22,227 bases of DNA from a virus, in IMG/VR virus record IMGVR_UViG_3300002242_003302, positions 11,417-33,643 of that record, one strand, 5' to 3'. Each line of letters opens with the position of its first letter. Positions within the stretch are counted from its first letter, which is position 1. Positions 1 through 7,029 of the stretch are shown here, one piece after another. A model generated the notes under the pieces. It was not told the origin of the DNA, made no database searches, and was given only the letters and a program-made list of their open reading frames with translations. The position numbers and the translations under genes were made by a program.

Positions 1-411
1 GGCACTTGCGTCCGCATAGGAATATATCCAGTCTCCAGTTACTAGCGAGATAATTTCATCAGTAACCGACCCCGTACTTGAGCCAAATTGAATGCCTCCG
101 TATTGCCCTAGACCGACGTTCCCATTAAAACCGATTGGCACTGCCAGCGCCGAACTTTTGCTAATAGCCCAGTCCGATTTAAACCAGAAAGAAATAGTGC
201 CAAGCGTCCCGCTAGAATCAATTTCCGCGTAATCGTTTGACCCATCAAAGTCTACAGAATATTCATTTGAAAATGAAGCTGGAACATGAATTACAGACTT
301 AAAATTTCCGCCCATTCTTTCGAGTAAGTGTTTTTCCATTCCGTAAACACCAGATTTACTAGCTCTTTTATCTTTAGCGCTTATAAATGAACTGTTAAAA
401 TTTCTTCTCAT
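1..411 (-). CDS. LamG-like lectin/tail adhesin, partial (C-terminus outside window)
   Basis: The first 137 codons are visible and the 3' end runs off the window. Its N-terminus is clearly paralogous to that of the next gene: both have a 'GVYG...KH..ER..GNFKS.IHVPAS.SN.YSV.FDG.NDY' pattern over about residues 20-62. The 'FDG.NDY' segment followed by 'TISFWFKSD' is typical of the start of LamG/concanavalin A-like jelly-roll domains, which bind glycans. In phages such domains occur in tail-tip or fibre proteins that contact the host surface. Translation is probably coupled to the upstream gene, since the start ATG overlaps that gene's stop as TAATG. No signal peptide is seen. The lectin role is inferred from domain resemblance, and the exact position on the virion is unknown. 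Confidence 0.75.
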   Translation of the reverse strand, partial: MRRNFNSSFISAKDKRASKSGVYGMEKHLLERMGGNFKSVIHVPASFSNEYSVDFDGSNDYAEIDSSGTLGTISFWFKSDWAISKSSALAVPIGFNGNVGLGQYGGIQFGSSTGSVTDEIISLVTGDWIYSYADASA

Positions 412-1190
412 TATGATGGCACTTCGCTCACTATAGTAGCTCCGTTTGTTAAAGTTCCGTTGTTTCCTCCAGACCCCTGATCCGTGATGGTAGTTCCTGA
501 ACCGCCATCGTTATCTCCCATTCGCCACCAGCCTAAAGGAGATAGCGAGCTGAGATCATCGGGGGTGCCGCTATTATAAATATTTTCGATTTGGGAGGCT
601 GATAGAACCGAGCTAAAAACTGCAAACTCATCAATTTCTCCGTCAAATTCACTCCACCCTGCAGATGTCATACTTGGATGGCCTCCGATAAAAGTAGTGC
701 TCGAACTAAAAGAGTTTCTAGAAAGAGTTCCCGATCCGTCTTGTGAGCCATTTAAATAAATAATTACATCATTTCCTGAAAAGGTTACCGCTGCATGGTA
801 CCAAGTATTTGTGAGTATGGTAGTTGATCCTGTAACTCTTGATCCCCAAATCTCAAAAGAAAGACCGCTCAAGATTTGCATCATACGAAGTTTGCCTGAA
901 GAAAAATCACCCCATCCTCCAATTGGCACATATCCTGCATGATAGTCGCTTCTAAACCAGCACGAAATAGTAAAATTAGTGTCAAGGTCTATAGCAGAAG
1001 TTCCCATCGTAATATAATCATTTGTGCCATCAAATTCTACTGAGTATTGGTTAGAGTATGAAGCTGGAACATGAATTAAAGACTTAAAGTTTCCTAAACT
1101 TCTTTCTTGCCTATGTTTTCTTAATCCGTATACTCCACCCTTGGATGACCTTTTGTCGACTCCAATGTATCCGCTATTTATATGACTCAT
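411..1190 (-). CDS. LamG/concanavalin A-like lectin domain tail protein
   Basis: This 259-aa protein has a short N-terminal module shared with its downstream paralog (residues 1-62) and then one full LamG-type jelly-roll. Visible LamG hallmarks are 'FDGTNDYITMG' (53-63), 'FTISCWFRSD', 'NTWYHAAVTFSGNDVIIYLNG' in the middle, and the closing 'GEIDEFAVFSSVLSASQIENIYN' followed by 'LGWWRMGD'. LamG domains bind sugars or calcium-dependent ligands, so a receptor-binding or virion-decorating role is likely. The start overlaps the stop of the 942-aa fibre gene by 4 nt (ATGA), and its own stop overlaps the start of the next lectin gene by 1 nt, so all three should be on one message. The domain call is strong; the ligand is unknown. 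Confidence 0.85.
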   Translation of the reverse strand: MSHINSGYIGVDKRSSKGGVYGLRKHRQERSLGNFKSLIHVPASYSNQYSVEFDGTNDYITMGTSAIDLDTNFTISCWFRSDYHAGYVPIGGWGDFSSGKLRMMQILSGLSFEIWGSRVTGSTTILTNTWYHAAVTFSGNDVIIYLNGSQDGSGTLSRNSFSSSTTFIGGHPSMTSAGWSEFDGEIDEFAVFSSVLSASQIENIYNSGTPDDLSSLSPLGWWRMGDNDGGSGTTITDQGSGGNNGTLTNGATIVSEVPS

Positions 1191-4015
1191 CGGACAAACC
1201 AGACATATGCTTCTGTAGAGTCATCTGAGGTATTTGCAGTAAGCGTTGATATGTCGCTATCGTTACTTAAGATTTGATCGTGAACAAACGAACCTGTCGT
1301 TACAAGGTTGCTAGTAAGTGTCGTAATGTCGCTATCGTTGCTTATAATCTGATTATGAACAAACGAACCTGTCGTTACAAGGTTTGCGGCGACTGAGTCA
1401 ACTTCCTCGTCTAGGAGTTGCCCTGTAGTGTTAAGGTTTGTTGTGAGTGTTGCAATATCAGTATCATTGCTGATAATCTGATTATGCAAGAAAGATCCAG
1501 TGGTTACCAATTCTGAAGACGAGCCTCCTTGCGACGCCTTCCAGCTTGCATTTCCGTCCGCGTCGCATGTAAGAACCCTATTATTGGCTTGGTTTCCGTC
1601 AGTCATTCTAAAACCAGAGACTGCAAGTCCGTCACTATTGACATGAAGTTTTGCTGATGGATTATCTGTGCCAATTCCAACCAATCCTCCAGTAGTAACC
1701 ATAAAGCTAGAAAACGCCCCAGTTCCTACATGTAGGTCATGGTCAGGATCGGGTTGTTGTATTCCAACTTGTCCGCTATTATTAATAACAAACCTTGTTT
1801 CATCAAAATGAGTGCTATCTTCTACTACAAATATATCTTGAACCGAATCGTCTGTATTTATTAGATGCAACAATCCAGTTGGGCTTATTGTTCCAATTCC
1901 AACATTTCCTCCGCTGTAATATATATCTCCCGCACTAACTCCAGTAGTCCATTTGCCTCCTTCTCCTATTTCGTTATGAAGAAAAGATCCCGTAATAATT
2001 AGATTCGCTGCTACTGAGTCGACCTCTTCATCTAATAGCTGTCCTGTAGTGTTTAGATTTGTGGTAAGCGTAGTGATATCTGTGTCGTTGCTAGCAATTT
2101 GATTATGAAGGAAAGATCCTGTAATTACTAGGTTGGCCCCTACAGAATCCACCTCTTCGTCTAGAAGTTGTCCAGTCGTATTTAGGTTCGTTGTGAGCGT
2201 AGAAATTTGATTATGAAGAAATGATCCAGTGGTCACAAGGCTTGGGATTATGCCAGACACCTCTAGGTTTCCGTCTACTATCGCTTTCCCTCCAACGTGA
2301 ATTAATGCTTGGGGATCGGCTTTTCCAACCCCAACCATGCCGCCATCTTCTATAAATATGCCATTATTTGCATCATCAACTAGATGCAGTCCATCTCCGT
2401 CTCTGGCTTTGATCTTATCTGTTAATATATGCTTTCCGTCTGCAGTAGTGACATGTTCACTGAAATCCCAAGAGTCTGTATCATTCTCCCAGAGAATCGT
2501 TTTATCTGTAGTTCCTTTTAGGGTGATTCCTCCCCCATCTGCTGTAATATCTGTAGGCGAGTCTACAGAGCCAAGTTCAATATTTTTATCATCAACAGTT
2601 AATGTTACTGAATTTATGGTAGTTGTGGATCCAGTAACGGTAAGATTACCTCCGATATGCACATCCCCTGTTACATGAAGTGTGGTTTGTGGATTTTGAG
2701 TTCCAATTCCAACTCTTCCTCCTTCATTGTAGAAAATATTTCCAGCAGACTCTTGCCATTTAATTTTTGATCCAGTTATTATTAGGTTGGCTGCAACAGA
2801 ATCCACTTCTTCGTCTAGGAGTTGCCCAGTGGTATTTAGGTTTGTTGTGAGTGTCGATACGTCGGTATCATTACTGGTAATCTGATCGTGCAAGAAAGAG
2901 CCTGAGGTCACCAAGTTCGCCGCTACTGAGTCAACTTCCTCATCAAGTAGTTGGCCAGTAGTATTTAGGTTCGTCGTGAGCGTCGATACGTCGGTATCAT
3001 TGCTGGTAATCTGATCGTGCAAGAAAGAGCCTGAGGTCACTAGGTTTGCCGCTACTGAGTCAACTTCTTCGTCTAGGAGTTGCCCAGTAGTGTTAAGGTT
3101 TGTTGTATTGATTACAATCGACTCTTCTAAAGTTATTCCAGTAAGCAGAAGGCTAGCGTTGGTTATGGCTTGCTGTTCTCTGATAAGAACATCTTCTTCT
3201 GCCAAAAACTGTCCTGTTGTATTTAGATTCGTGGTAAGCGTAGTGATATCTGTATCGTTGCTCGTAATTTGGTCGTGAAGAAAAGAGCCTGTCGTTACTA
3301 CGTTGTTGGAGAGGGTGTTTATGTTGGCTTGTAGGGTTTCTCCAGTAGTATTAAGATTATCTTTCGTTGATTGCGTTCCACTTGTTACCGCAAGCATAGT
3401 TCCGTCTTTTAGTCCGAGAACTAGAGCCTCATCTTCATTTACCCATAGTTTTGTTTCTCCTAAATATAAACTTGCGGATTCAGCATATACATGTCTAAAA
3501 GGTTTGCTTGGACTACCTAGATCTTGTGTTCCTGAGGATGTGGGAGTATAAAGTCGATCATGGAGATATAAACCCGTGGTTACTAAATTCGATGCGACGG
3601 AGTCTACTTCTTCATCAAGAAGCTGTCCAGTGGTATTAAGGTTGGTGGTTAAAGTTGTAAGATCGCTATCGTTATTGATTATCTGATCGTGAAGAAAAGA
3701 TCCAGTAATTACTAGATTTGCGGCAACCGCATCAACTTCTTCGTCTAGCATTTGGCCAGTGCGGTGAATTCCAGTTAAAACATTTATTCCATTTACTGTT
3801 AGTCCATCACTAAAATTTCCACTAGCAAAGACAATGTTGTCTGAGGTATTAAGGTTCTGGTTCATGGAGAAACCATCCATCTTATTGGAGTCTAAACCAG
3901 TAATTAGAACCTCATTTAGGTATAATGAATCATAGAATCCAGTCGCCCAGGGTTTCCCTAGCCGACCAATGCCTCCTTCTCCGCTATTTCTTGGAACTAA
4001 ATTCTTTGTGGCCAT
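1187..4015 (-). CDS. Large repetitive tail fibre protein
   Basis: This 942-aa structural protein contains about eight copies of a 43-residue unit built around 'LNTTGQLLDEEVDSVAANL' followed by '.GSFLH.QI.SNDTD..TLTTN'. It also has five 'VGIGT..P...LHV'-type segments (near residues 430, 560, 705, 750 and 780) and a 'TTINSVTLTVDDKNIELG' stretch at about 455-485. Such segments are common in long tail fibres and baseplate-associated fibres of marine myoviruses. The Leu/Val spacing in the repeats suggests trimeric coiled-coil or beta-helical shaft modules, with the VGIG segments as beta-rich spacers. The C-terminus ends '...DDSTEAYVWFVR' and overlaps the next gene by 4 nt. There are no Cys residues in the repeats and no obvious catalytic motif. 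The start ATG lacks a recognisable Shine-Dalgarno sequence. Fibre is a confident class call; the exact T4 equivalent is not. Confidence 0.85.
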   Translation of the reverse strand: MATKNLVPRNSGEGGIGRLGKPWATGFYDSLYLNEVLITGLDSNKMDGFSMNQNLNTSDNIVFASGNFSDGLTVNGINVLTGIHRTGQMLDEEVDAVAANLVITGSFLHDQIINNDSDLTTLTTNLNTTGQLLDEEVDSVASNLVTTGLYLHDRLYTPTSSGTQDLGSPSKPFRHVYAESASLYLGETKLWVNEDEALVLGLKDGTMLAVTSGTQSTKDNLNTTGETLQANINTLSNNVVTTGSFLHDQITSNDTDITTLTTNLNTTGQFLAEEDVLIREQQAITNASLLLTGITLEESIVINTTNLNTTGQLLDEEVDSVAANLVTSGSFLHDQITSNDTDVSTLTTNLNTTGQLLDEEVDSVAANLVTSGSFLHDQITSNDTDVSTLTTNLNTTGQLLDEEVDSVAANLIITGSKIKWQESAGNIFYNEGGRVGIGTQNPQTTLHVTGDVHIGGNLTVTGSTTTINSVTLTVDDKNIELGSVDSPTDITADGGGITLKGTTDKTILWENDTDSWDFSEHVTTADGKHILTDKIKARDGDGLHLVDDANNGIFIEDGGMVGVGKADPQALIHVGGKAIVDGNLEVSGIIPSLVTTGSFLHNQISTLTTNLNTTGQLLDEEVDSVGANLVITGSFLHNQIASNDTDITTLTTNLNTTGQLLDEEVDSVAANLIITGSFLHNEIGEGGKWTTGVSAGDIYYSGGNVGIGTISPTGLLHLINTDDSVQDIFVVEDSTHFDETRFVINNSGQVGIQQPDPDHDLHVGTGAFSSFMVTTGGLVGIGTDNPSAKLHVNSDGLAVSGFRMTDGNQANNRVLTCDADGNASWKASQGGSSSELVTTGSFLHNQIISNDTDIATLTTNLNTTGQLLDEEVDSVAANLVTTGSFVHNQIISNDSDITTLTSNLVTTGSFVHDQILSNDSDISTLTANTSDDSTEAYVWFVR
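1210..3770 (-). repeat. 43-aa (129-bp) repeat array inside the fibre gene
   Basis: Eight copies of the '[LM]LDEEVD' motif and ten of 'GSF[LV]H' recur across the fibre gene, some adjacent and some separated by beta-rich inserts. Two further units are diverged: 'TGETLQANINTLSNN' and 'TGQFLAEEDVLIREQQ'. The DNA copies differ mainly at third codon positions, so selection keeps the protein unit. One adjacent pair is almost identical at DNA level and is listed separately. Confidence 0.9.
2854..3111 (-). repeat. Near-identical tandem 129-bp repeat pair
   Basis: Two adjacent units are offset by exactly 129 bp; for example, 'tcgatacgtcggtatcat' occurs at 2854 and again at 2983. They encode the same 43 residues. 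The few differences are synonymous, which suggests a recent duplication by unequal recombination or slippage within the fibre shaft. Confidence 0.85.
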
Positions 4016-4039
4016 ATGGGTTTATTACACTATTGTTTG

Positions 4040-4540
4040 TTAAAATGATATATCTTCTGGAAAATCATCCGCTTCTTCCATTACTATATCTCCGTTTTCA
4101 TCTTTTACAAGCACTGCTGCGGTGCCCTGATTGTATCTCCATAGGTTTGCTCTAAGCTCTAGATTAAGCTCTTCTCCGTCATTATTAAGTATCCACATTG
4201 TATCTGAAACATATTCGCTTGATGTGGGTGTTACTTCTCCGTTTTCATCTATTTCGAAGGCCTCCTCCCAGTGGGTTACTCCCGAAGCGGTTGCATCTGA
4301 GCTTGAGGAAGAAGAACCAGTTGTTGATTCTTTCCATTCAACACCATTTGGGGTGCTTGTCAGTACATAGCCTTCTTCTCCAGTGCTTTCATTTGAGTCT
4401 AGTAAATATTTTATTGAAAGATTATCTACTAGTAGTTTCTTCCCTTCTATTGTTATTAGGGGGTCGAGGGGTCTAGTGCCGATAATATACTTATCGTTAC
4501 CTATCTTTCTGATATGTTTTTTATTTTCAAAAAACTCCAT
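4040..4540 (-). CDS. Hypothetical tail-associated protein with Ser-rich linker
   Basis: This 166-aa protein has two parts joined by a Gly/Ser linker, 'TTGSSSSSSDATASG', at about residues 73-87. The N-terminal part has 'GEEGYVLTSTPNGVEWKES', which resembles the short 'GQVL.S...G..W' elements seen at ends of phage fibre shafts. The C-terminal part is acidic and contains 'FEIDENGEVTPTSSEYVSDTMWILNNDGEELNLELR'. It lies between two other fibre-like genes in the same orientation, 25 nt upstream of the 942-aa fibre gene, and is probably a virion or fibre component. A GGAG about 10 nt upstream of the ATG could serve as ribosome binding site. I do not recognise a named family. Confidence 0.6.
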   Translation of the reverse strand: MEFFENKKHIRKIGNDKYIIGTRPLDPLITIEGKKLLVDNLSIKYLLDSNESTGEEGYVLTSTPNGVEWKESTTGSSSSSSDATASGVTHWEEAFEIDENGEVTPTSSEYVSDTMWILNNDGEELNLELRANLWRYNQGTAAVLVKDENGDIVMEEADDFPEDISF

Positions 4541-4545
4541 ATCAA

Positions 4546-5562
4546 TTAAATCTCCAAATCACCGCGATTTTTGTATGTTATAAAGTATTTTATGGTATAC
4601 CCTGAGATTGTATGCGGCCTTTTTACATAAATCCTTCCAGCTTCATCATTTTTTATATTAACAGACATATCTGAATCTAGGTATATCAAGTCTTCTGTTT
4701 CTGTTATGAGTCCATCGGTATGAGTAAATCTTCTGTCTGCAGTATGAAATTGAAGTGGATATGGAGCTTCATTGATTATAGTAATGCTTTCAGCTAGACC
4801 TCTATCATATAGATTGTTATAATCTTCTAATTCGTAAGAGTTTATGTTGCTAGCTCCACTATTTTCTTGTCTCATTCCATATGCTGTATCTGTGTGAAAA
4901 ACATCAACAGCTTCGACACATCTTCCAGTTTCCATATATTCTGCATGTATAAAATAGTCTGGGTGACCAGTTTCTAGTATACTTGGGTTTACTCTTGCGT
5001 TATTAAAGTGTGTGCCATATATGTCGTCCATAAGGCTTCTGTCTGTTCCGTAACAAGTTCCAGAGTAATTTCCAAACCTAACTTCATCAGGAACGCTTTC
5101 CAGTAAAATAAAGTCTTCATCTATTTTTTGATTAACTGTTTTTGTTCTTAGCTTTAAACCAGCACCTCCGCCAGTAATATTGGCATTAATGGTTCCTCCG
5201 TCTATATCAATATTGTCGATAGCTCCAGAAATACCAGAGAGTAGTCTATGGGTTTCTGCATCATCAACAGTCGCACCATCTATATTTAGATCCGAAAGTT
5301 CTCCAGATATTCCAGATAAAAGCCTGTGGGTTTCTGTGTCATGATCTAAGTCAACACCAATTTTTATATCATTGGCTAAAATACCAGATATAGATTTTAG
5401 GTATTCGTTTGAGCTCTGAAGGAATGTGTTTGTTTGATCTGGCTCCCAGCGACCCGATTCCCTGTTCCACTGATACGAAAACCCTGGTTGGGGGGTTAGG
5501 TGGTCTAGGTTCGTTATATCTGTGTATAACGGATTGTTTTTATAATCTCCAAAGTCGGGCAT
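4546..5562 (-). CDS. Putative tail/virion structural protein with duplicated segment
   Basis: This 338-aa protein starts at the ATG giving 'MPDFGDYKNN'; a TTG seven codons upstream in frame (5583) is possible but less likely. The N-terminal region has an internal duplication: 'DTETHRLLSGISGELSDLNIDGATV' is followed by 'DAETHRLLSGISGAIDNIDIDGGTI', roughly residues 75-130. A 'GGGAGLKLRTKTVNQKIDEDFILLE' linker precedes a C-terminal globular domain of about 190 residues rich in Tyr, Asp and His. The 'SGISG' repeats are similar in style to oligomeric fibre or baseplate proteins. It sits 39 nt downstream of the FmdB-like gene and 5 nt before the next gene. No family is recognised; the virion role is inferred from context only. 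Confidence 0.6.
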   Translation of the reverse strand: MPDFGDYKNNPLYTDITNLDHLTPQPGFSYQWNRESGRWEPDQTNTFLQSSNEYLKSISGILANDIKIGVDLDHDTETHRLLSGISGELSDLNIDGATVDDAETHRLLSGISGAIDNIDIDGGTINANITGGGAGLKLRTKTVNQKIDEDFILLESVPDEVRFGNYSGTCYGTDRSLMDDIYGTHFNNARVNPSILETGHPDYFIHAEYMETGRCVEAVDVFHTDTAYGMRQENSGASNINSYELEDYNNLYDRGLAESITIINEAPYPLQFHTADRRFTHTDGLITETEDLIYLDSDMSVNIKNDEAGRIYVKRPHTISGYTIKYFITYKNRGDLEI

Positions 5563-5601
5563 GGTAATAACAATTACACCCAAAAATGAGAGGCTTTACA
5601 T

Positions 5602-5949
5602 CTATTTGTCTGGATCTAGATGATGCTTGGTTCCATTCCGCTCTTTGGAATAGTTTTTGAACCACTTTTTTTGCACTGGATCGTAACCTAATTTATCTTT
5701 TCTTTTATCACTCATATCTTTACTTCTATCCATCATTTCCCCGTAAGTGCCTTTATTGCTGCCCGTTTTTTCTGAAAAAGCTTGCTGGCTAAACGGATCT
5801 ATGTTTGCATCAATACTTGCATTCGGTGAGTGAAATACCCTCTTCCATTCGACTCCTTCTTTGTCAATATAGATGTGATCGTCATTCATGCCTTGAAGTA
5901 CTTCTATAAGTTCTTCGGATTCTGGATGTTCGTATGTATATAGTGGCAT
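5602..5949 (-). CDS. FmdB-like small protein lacking the zinc-ribbon cysteines
   Basis: This 115-aa protein begins 'MPLYTYEHPESEELIEVLQGMND' and continues 'GVEWKRVFHSPNASIDANIDPFS'. The pattern matches the FmdB family start ('MP.Y.Y......EV.Q.M.D', then 'RVF..P'), but the CxxC pairs that give FmdB its zinc ribbon are absent: there is no Cys in the protein. The C-terminal half is charged and Lys-rich. Homologous small proteins are often encoded next to tail genes in marine phages, and their function is unknown. It is the first gene of the tail transcription unit; the promoter at 5955-5982 would put +1 at the start codon, so the mRNA may be leaderless. The name is a resemblance, not a function. 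Confidence 0.55.
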   Translation of the reverse strand: MPLYTYEHPESEELIEVLQGMNDDHIYIDKEGVEWKRVFHSPNASIDANIDPFSQQAFSEKTGSNKGTYGEMMDRSKDMSDKRKDKLGYDPVQKKWFKNYSKERNGTKHHLDPDK

Positions 5950-5954
5950 ACCTT

Positions 5955-5982
5955 ATAATATATATTAACTTGATTTTCTCAA
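5955..5982 (-). promoter_or_regulatory. Sigma70-like promoter for the tail unit
   Basis: On the minus strand, TTGAGA (5977-5982) and TATTAT (5955-5960) are 16 nt apart, and each matches consensus at 5 of 6 positions. Standard spacing puts +1 at 5948-5949, on the ATG of the FmdB-like gene. It lies directly beyond the terminator T tract. Confidence 0.5.
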
Positions 5983-5983
5983 C

Positions 5984-6018
5984 AAAAAAAGGGCCTCAGG
6001 AAAACCCTGAAGCCCTTT
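5984..6018 (-). terminator. Intrinsic terminator after the membrane-protein unit
   Basis: Arms 5988-6000 and 6006-6018 form a 13-bp stem with one mismatch and a 5-nt loop. Read on the minus strand it is followed by seven T (5984-5990). It ends transcription of the two-gene membrane-protein unit, 25 nt beyond the last stop codon. Confidence 0.9.
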
Positions 6019-6043
6019 AGATTATTATGAGAGAAAGTTTTTT

Positions 6044-6280
6044 CTACTTGCTCGTCTGTTTTTGCAATAATCCTACGATTAGGAGGAGGGTGATGAGACC
6101 AGCAAGGCTTGCGCCTTCTCCGACAAAGCCATTTACAATGACTTGAAGGTTGCTGATAACATTCATTCCAGCCGCTTCACCGAAAACTACTTGTGCAAGA
6201 ACAAGGAGTCCAATGACCGAAGTTAGTACTGCGAATAAACCCCCGATAGAGGTTTTTACTGTTTTTACTACGTTATCCAT
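6044..6280 (-). CDS. Small two-helix membrane protein
   Basis: This 78-aa protein has two hydrophobic segments, about residues 14-33 (LFAVLTSVIGLLVLAQVVFG) and 55-73 (GASLAGLITLLLIVGLLQK). They are separated by a mostly uncharged loop with 'AAGMNVISNLQVIVNGFVGEG', and the short ends carry charged Lys residues. Size and topology would suit a class II-type holin or another inner-membrane effector, but no lysis enzyme lies beside it, so holin is only one option. It shares a message with the outer-membrane barrel gene just upstream, and the strong terminator follows it. No Shine-Dalgarno is visible before the ATG; the upstream 20 nt are almost all A. Membrane location is confident, function unknown. 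Confidence 0.65.
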   Translation of the reverse strand: MDNVVKTVKTSIGGLFAVLTSVIGLLVLAQVVFGEAAGMNVISNLQVIVNGFVGEGASLAGLITLLLIVGLLQKQTSK

Positions 6281-6303
6281 TTTATTTTTTGTTTTGTTTA
6301 GGG

Positions 6304-6975
6304 TTAGAATCTGACATCAAGTCCAACTCCCCAAATTCTTTCTTGGGAACGAAGGTCTGAGTCTGATAGTCCAATATCAGCGTAGAGGCTAACATTGTTC
6401 TTGATTTGCTTTGAGGCGGTTACAGTGGCACCGCAATAGGTGCTGTCTGAGGCAGCCGAAAGCTCCGTATTGCCTAGGGTTCCAGCCAGTTCAAGTTCAA
6501 AAAGCTTTAGATCTACTCCCTGACTTAATTGACCTTCAAAAGTATACAGCTCACTCTCGTTATCACGATAAGCCGTGATCTTTGGCGAGAGCAGAGAATT
6601 TGCCTTAATAGAAATAAAGGTTTCAACCGTATTTCCAGAAGAGCTATTATCTGTGTTGTATACTCCTAGGTATGCGTTAATATTATCCTCGAATAAGGAT
6701 TTCCCAACAGCGACATTAAGTTCGATGTTGTCCGTGCCAGCGGAGTTAGTGCTTTGGTTTGTGAAAAACTCCCCAACAACATTTACCCCTGCAAGATCGA
6801 CACTAAGGTCTACTTGGGCTTGAATTGCTTCTTGTGACACGAGCTGTCCCCTGCGATCGTAATCGGAAGAGAACTTGGTTCCCATTCCTCCCTTAATCGA
6901 AGAGTCTTCTCCAGAAGCGGCGTTAGTTACTGCTCCCAAAAGGGCAGCGATAATTAGTACTAGTTTAGTTTTCAT
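6304..6975 (-). CDS. Phage-encoded outer-membrane beta-barrel protein
   Basis: This 223-aa protein has a Sec signal peptide (residues 1-19 or 1-20: MKTK, a hydrophobic core, then TNA/A) and ends '...GVGLDVRF', the terminal Phe beta-signal read by the BAM machinery. The body alternates polar and apolar residues in about 8-10 amphipathic strands (for example 'AQVDLSVDLAGVNVVGEFF', 'IELNVAVG', 'NAYLGVYN', 'VSLYADIGLSD'). 'FSSDYDRRGQLVS' at 35-47 resembles the 'SDYvfRG' motif near the N-terminus of the proteobacterial Gcw_chp (TIGR02001) family; that link is tentative. It has its own near-consensus promoter. Phage outer-membrane proteins often act in superinfection exclusion or surface change (lambda Lom is a known example), which I infer here. 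Alternatives are a porin or a virion component. Confidence 0.75.
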   Translation of the reverse strand: MKTKLVLIIAALLGAVTNAASGEDSSIKGGMGTKFSSDYDRRGQLVSQEAIQAQVDLSVDLAGVNVVGEFFTNQSTNSAGTDNIELNVAVGKSLFEDNINAYLGVYNTDNSSSGNTVETFISIKANSLLSPKITAYRDNESELYTFEGQLSQGVDLKLFELELAGTLGNTELSAASDSTYCGATVTASKQIKNNVSLYADIGLSDSDLRSQERIWGVGLDVRF

Positions 6976-6977
6976 AT

Positions 6978-6992
6978 ATTATTTTGAATAAT
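6978..6992 (-). promoter_or_regulatory. AT-only stem-loop filling the leader of the barrel gene
   Basis: A 6-bp perfect inverted repeat (ATTATT / AATAAT, 3-nt loop) occupies almost all of the predicted ~19-nt 5' leader, ending 2 nt before the ATG. It is weak in energy but could influence ribosome access or message stability. Confidence 0.35.
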
Positions 6993-7000
6993 AAAGATAT

Positions 7001-7029
7001 AGTATACAGCAAAAAAGACTGTTTGTCAA
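7001..7029 (-). promoter_or_regulatory. Near-perfect sigma70 promoter for the barrel gene unit
   Basis: On the minus strand, TTGACA (7024-7029, full consensus) and TATACT (7001-7006, 5 of 6) are separated by exactly 17 nt, giving +1 near 6994. The -35 box overlaps the TGA stop codon (7026-7028) of the upstream glycosyltransferase gene. It is the best promoter in the window and suggests strong expression by host RNA polymerase. Confidence 0.9.

Noticed and set aside
1-1190. Diversity-generating retroelement (variable lectin-like tail genes)
   Set aside because: No reverse transcriptase gene and no template/variable repeat pair with adenine-specific changes is visible; the paralogs differ at all kinds of positions.
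2337-2678. Plus-strand 113-codon frame within the fibre gene
   Set aside because: Antisense to a repetitive, well-supported fibre protein; Ser/Pro/Val-rich composition typical of the reverse frame of Asp/Thr-rich coding DNA.
1210-3770. Regularly spaced repeats that could suggest a CRISPR-like array
   Set aside because: Period is 129 bp, copies diverge at third codon positions, and the whole stretch is an open reading frame with no unique spacers.
5563-5583. TTG start at 5583 for the 338-aa tail protein
   Set aside because: No ribosome binding site upstream, and the extra seven residues add nothing recognisable; ATG 5562 is preferred.
6044-6280. Naming the small two-helix protein a holin
   Set aside because: Topology fits, but there is no adjacent endolysin or spanin and the gene is paired with an outer-membrane barrel gene, so the function is left open.
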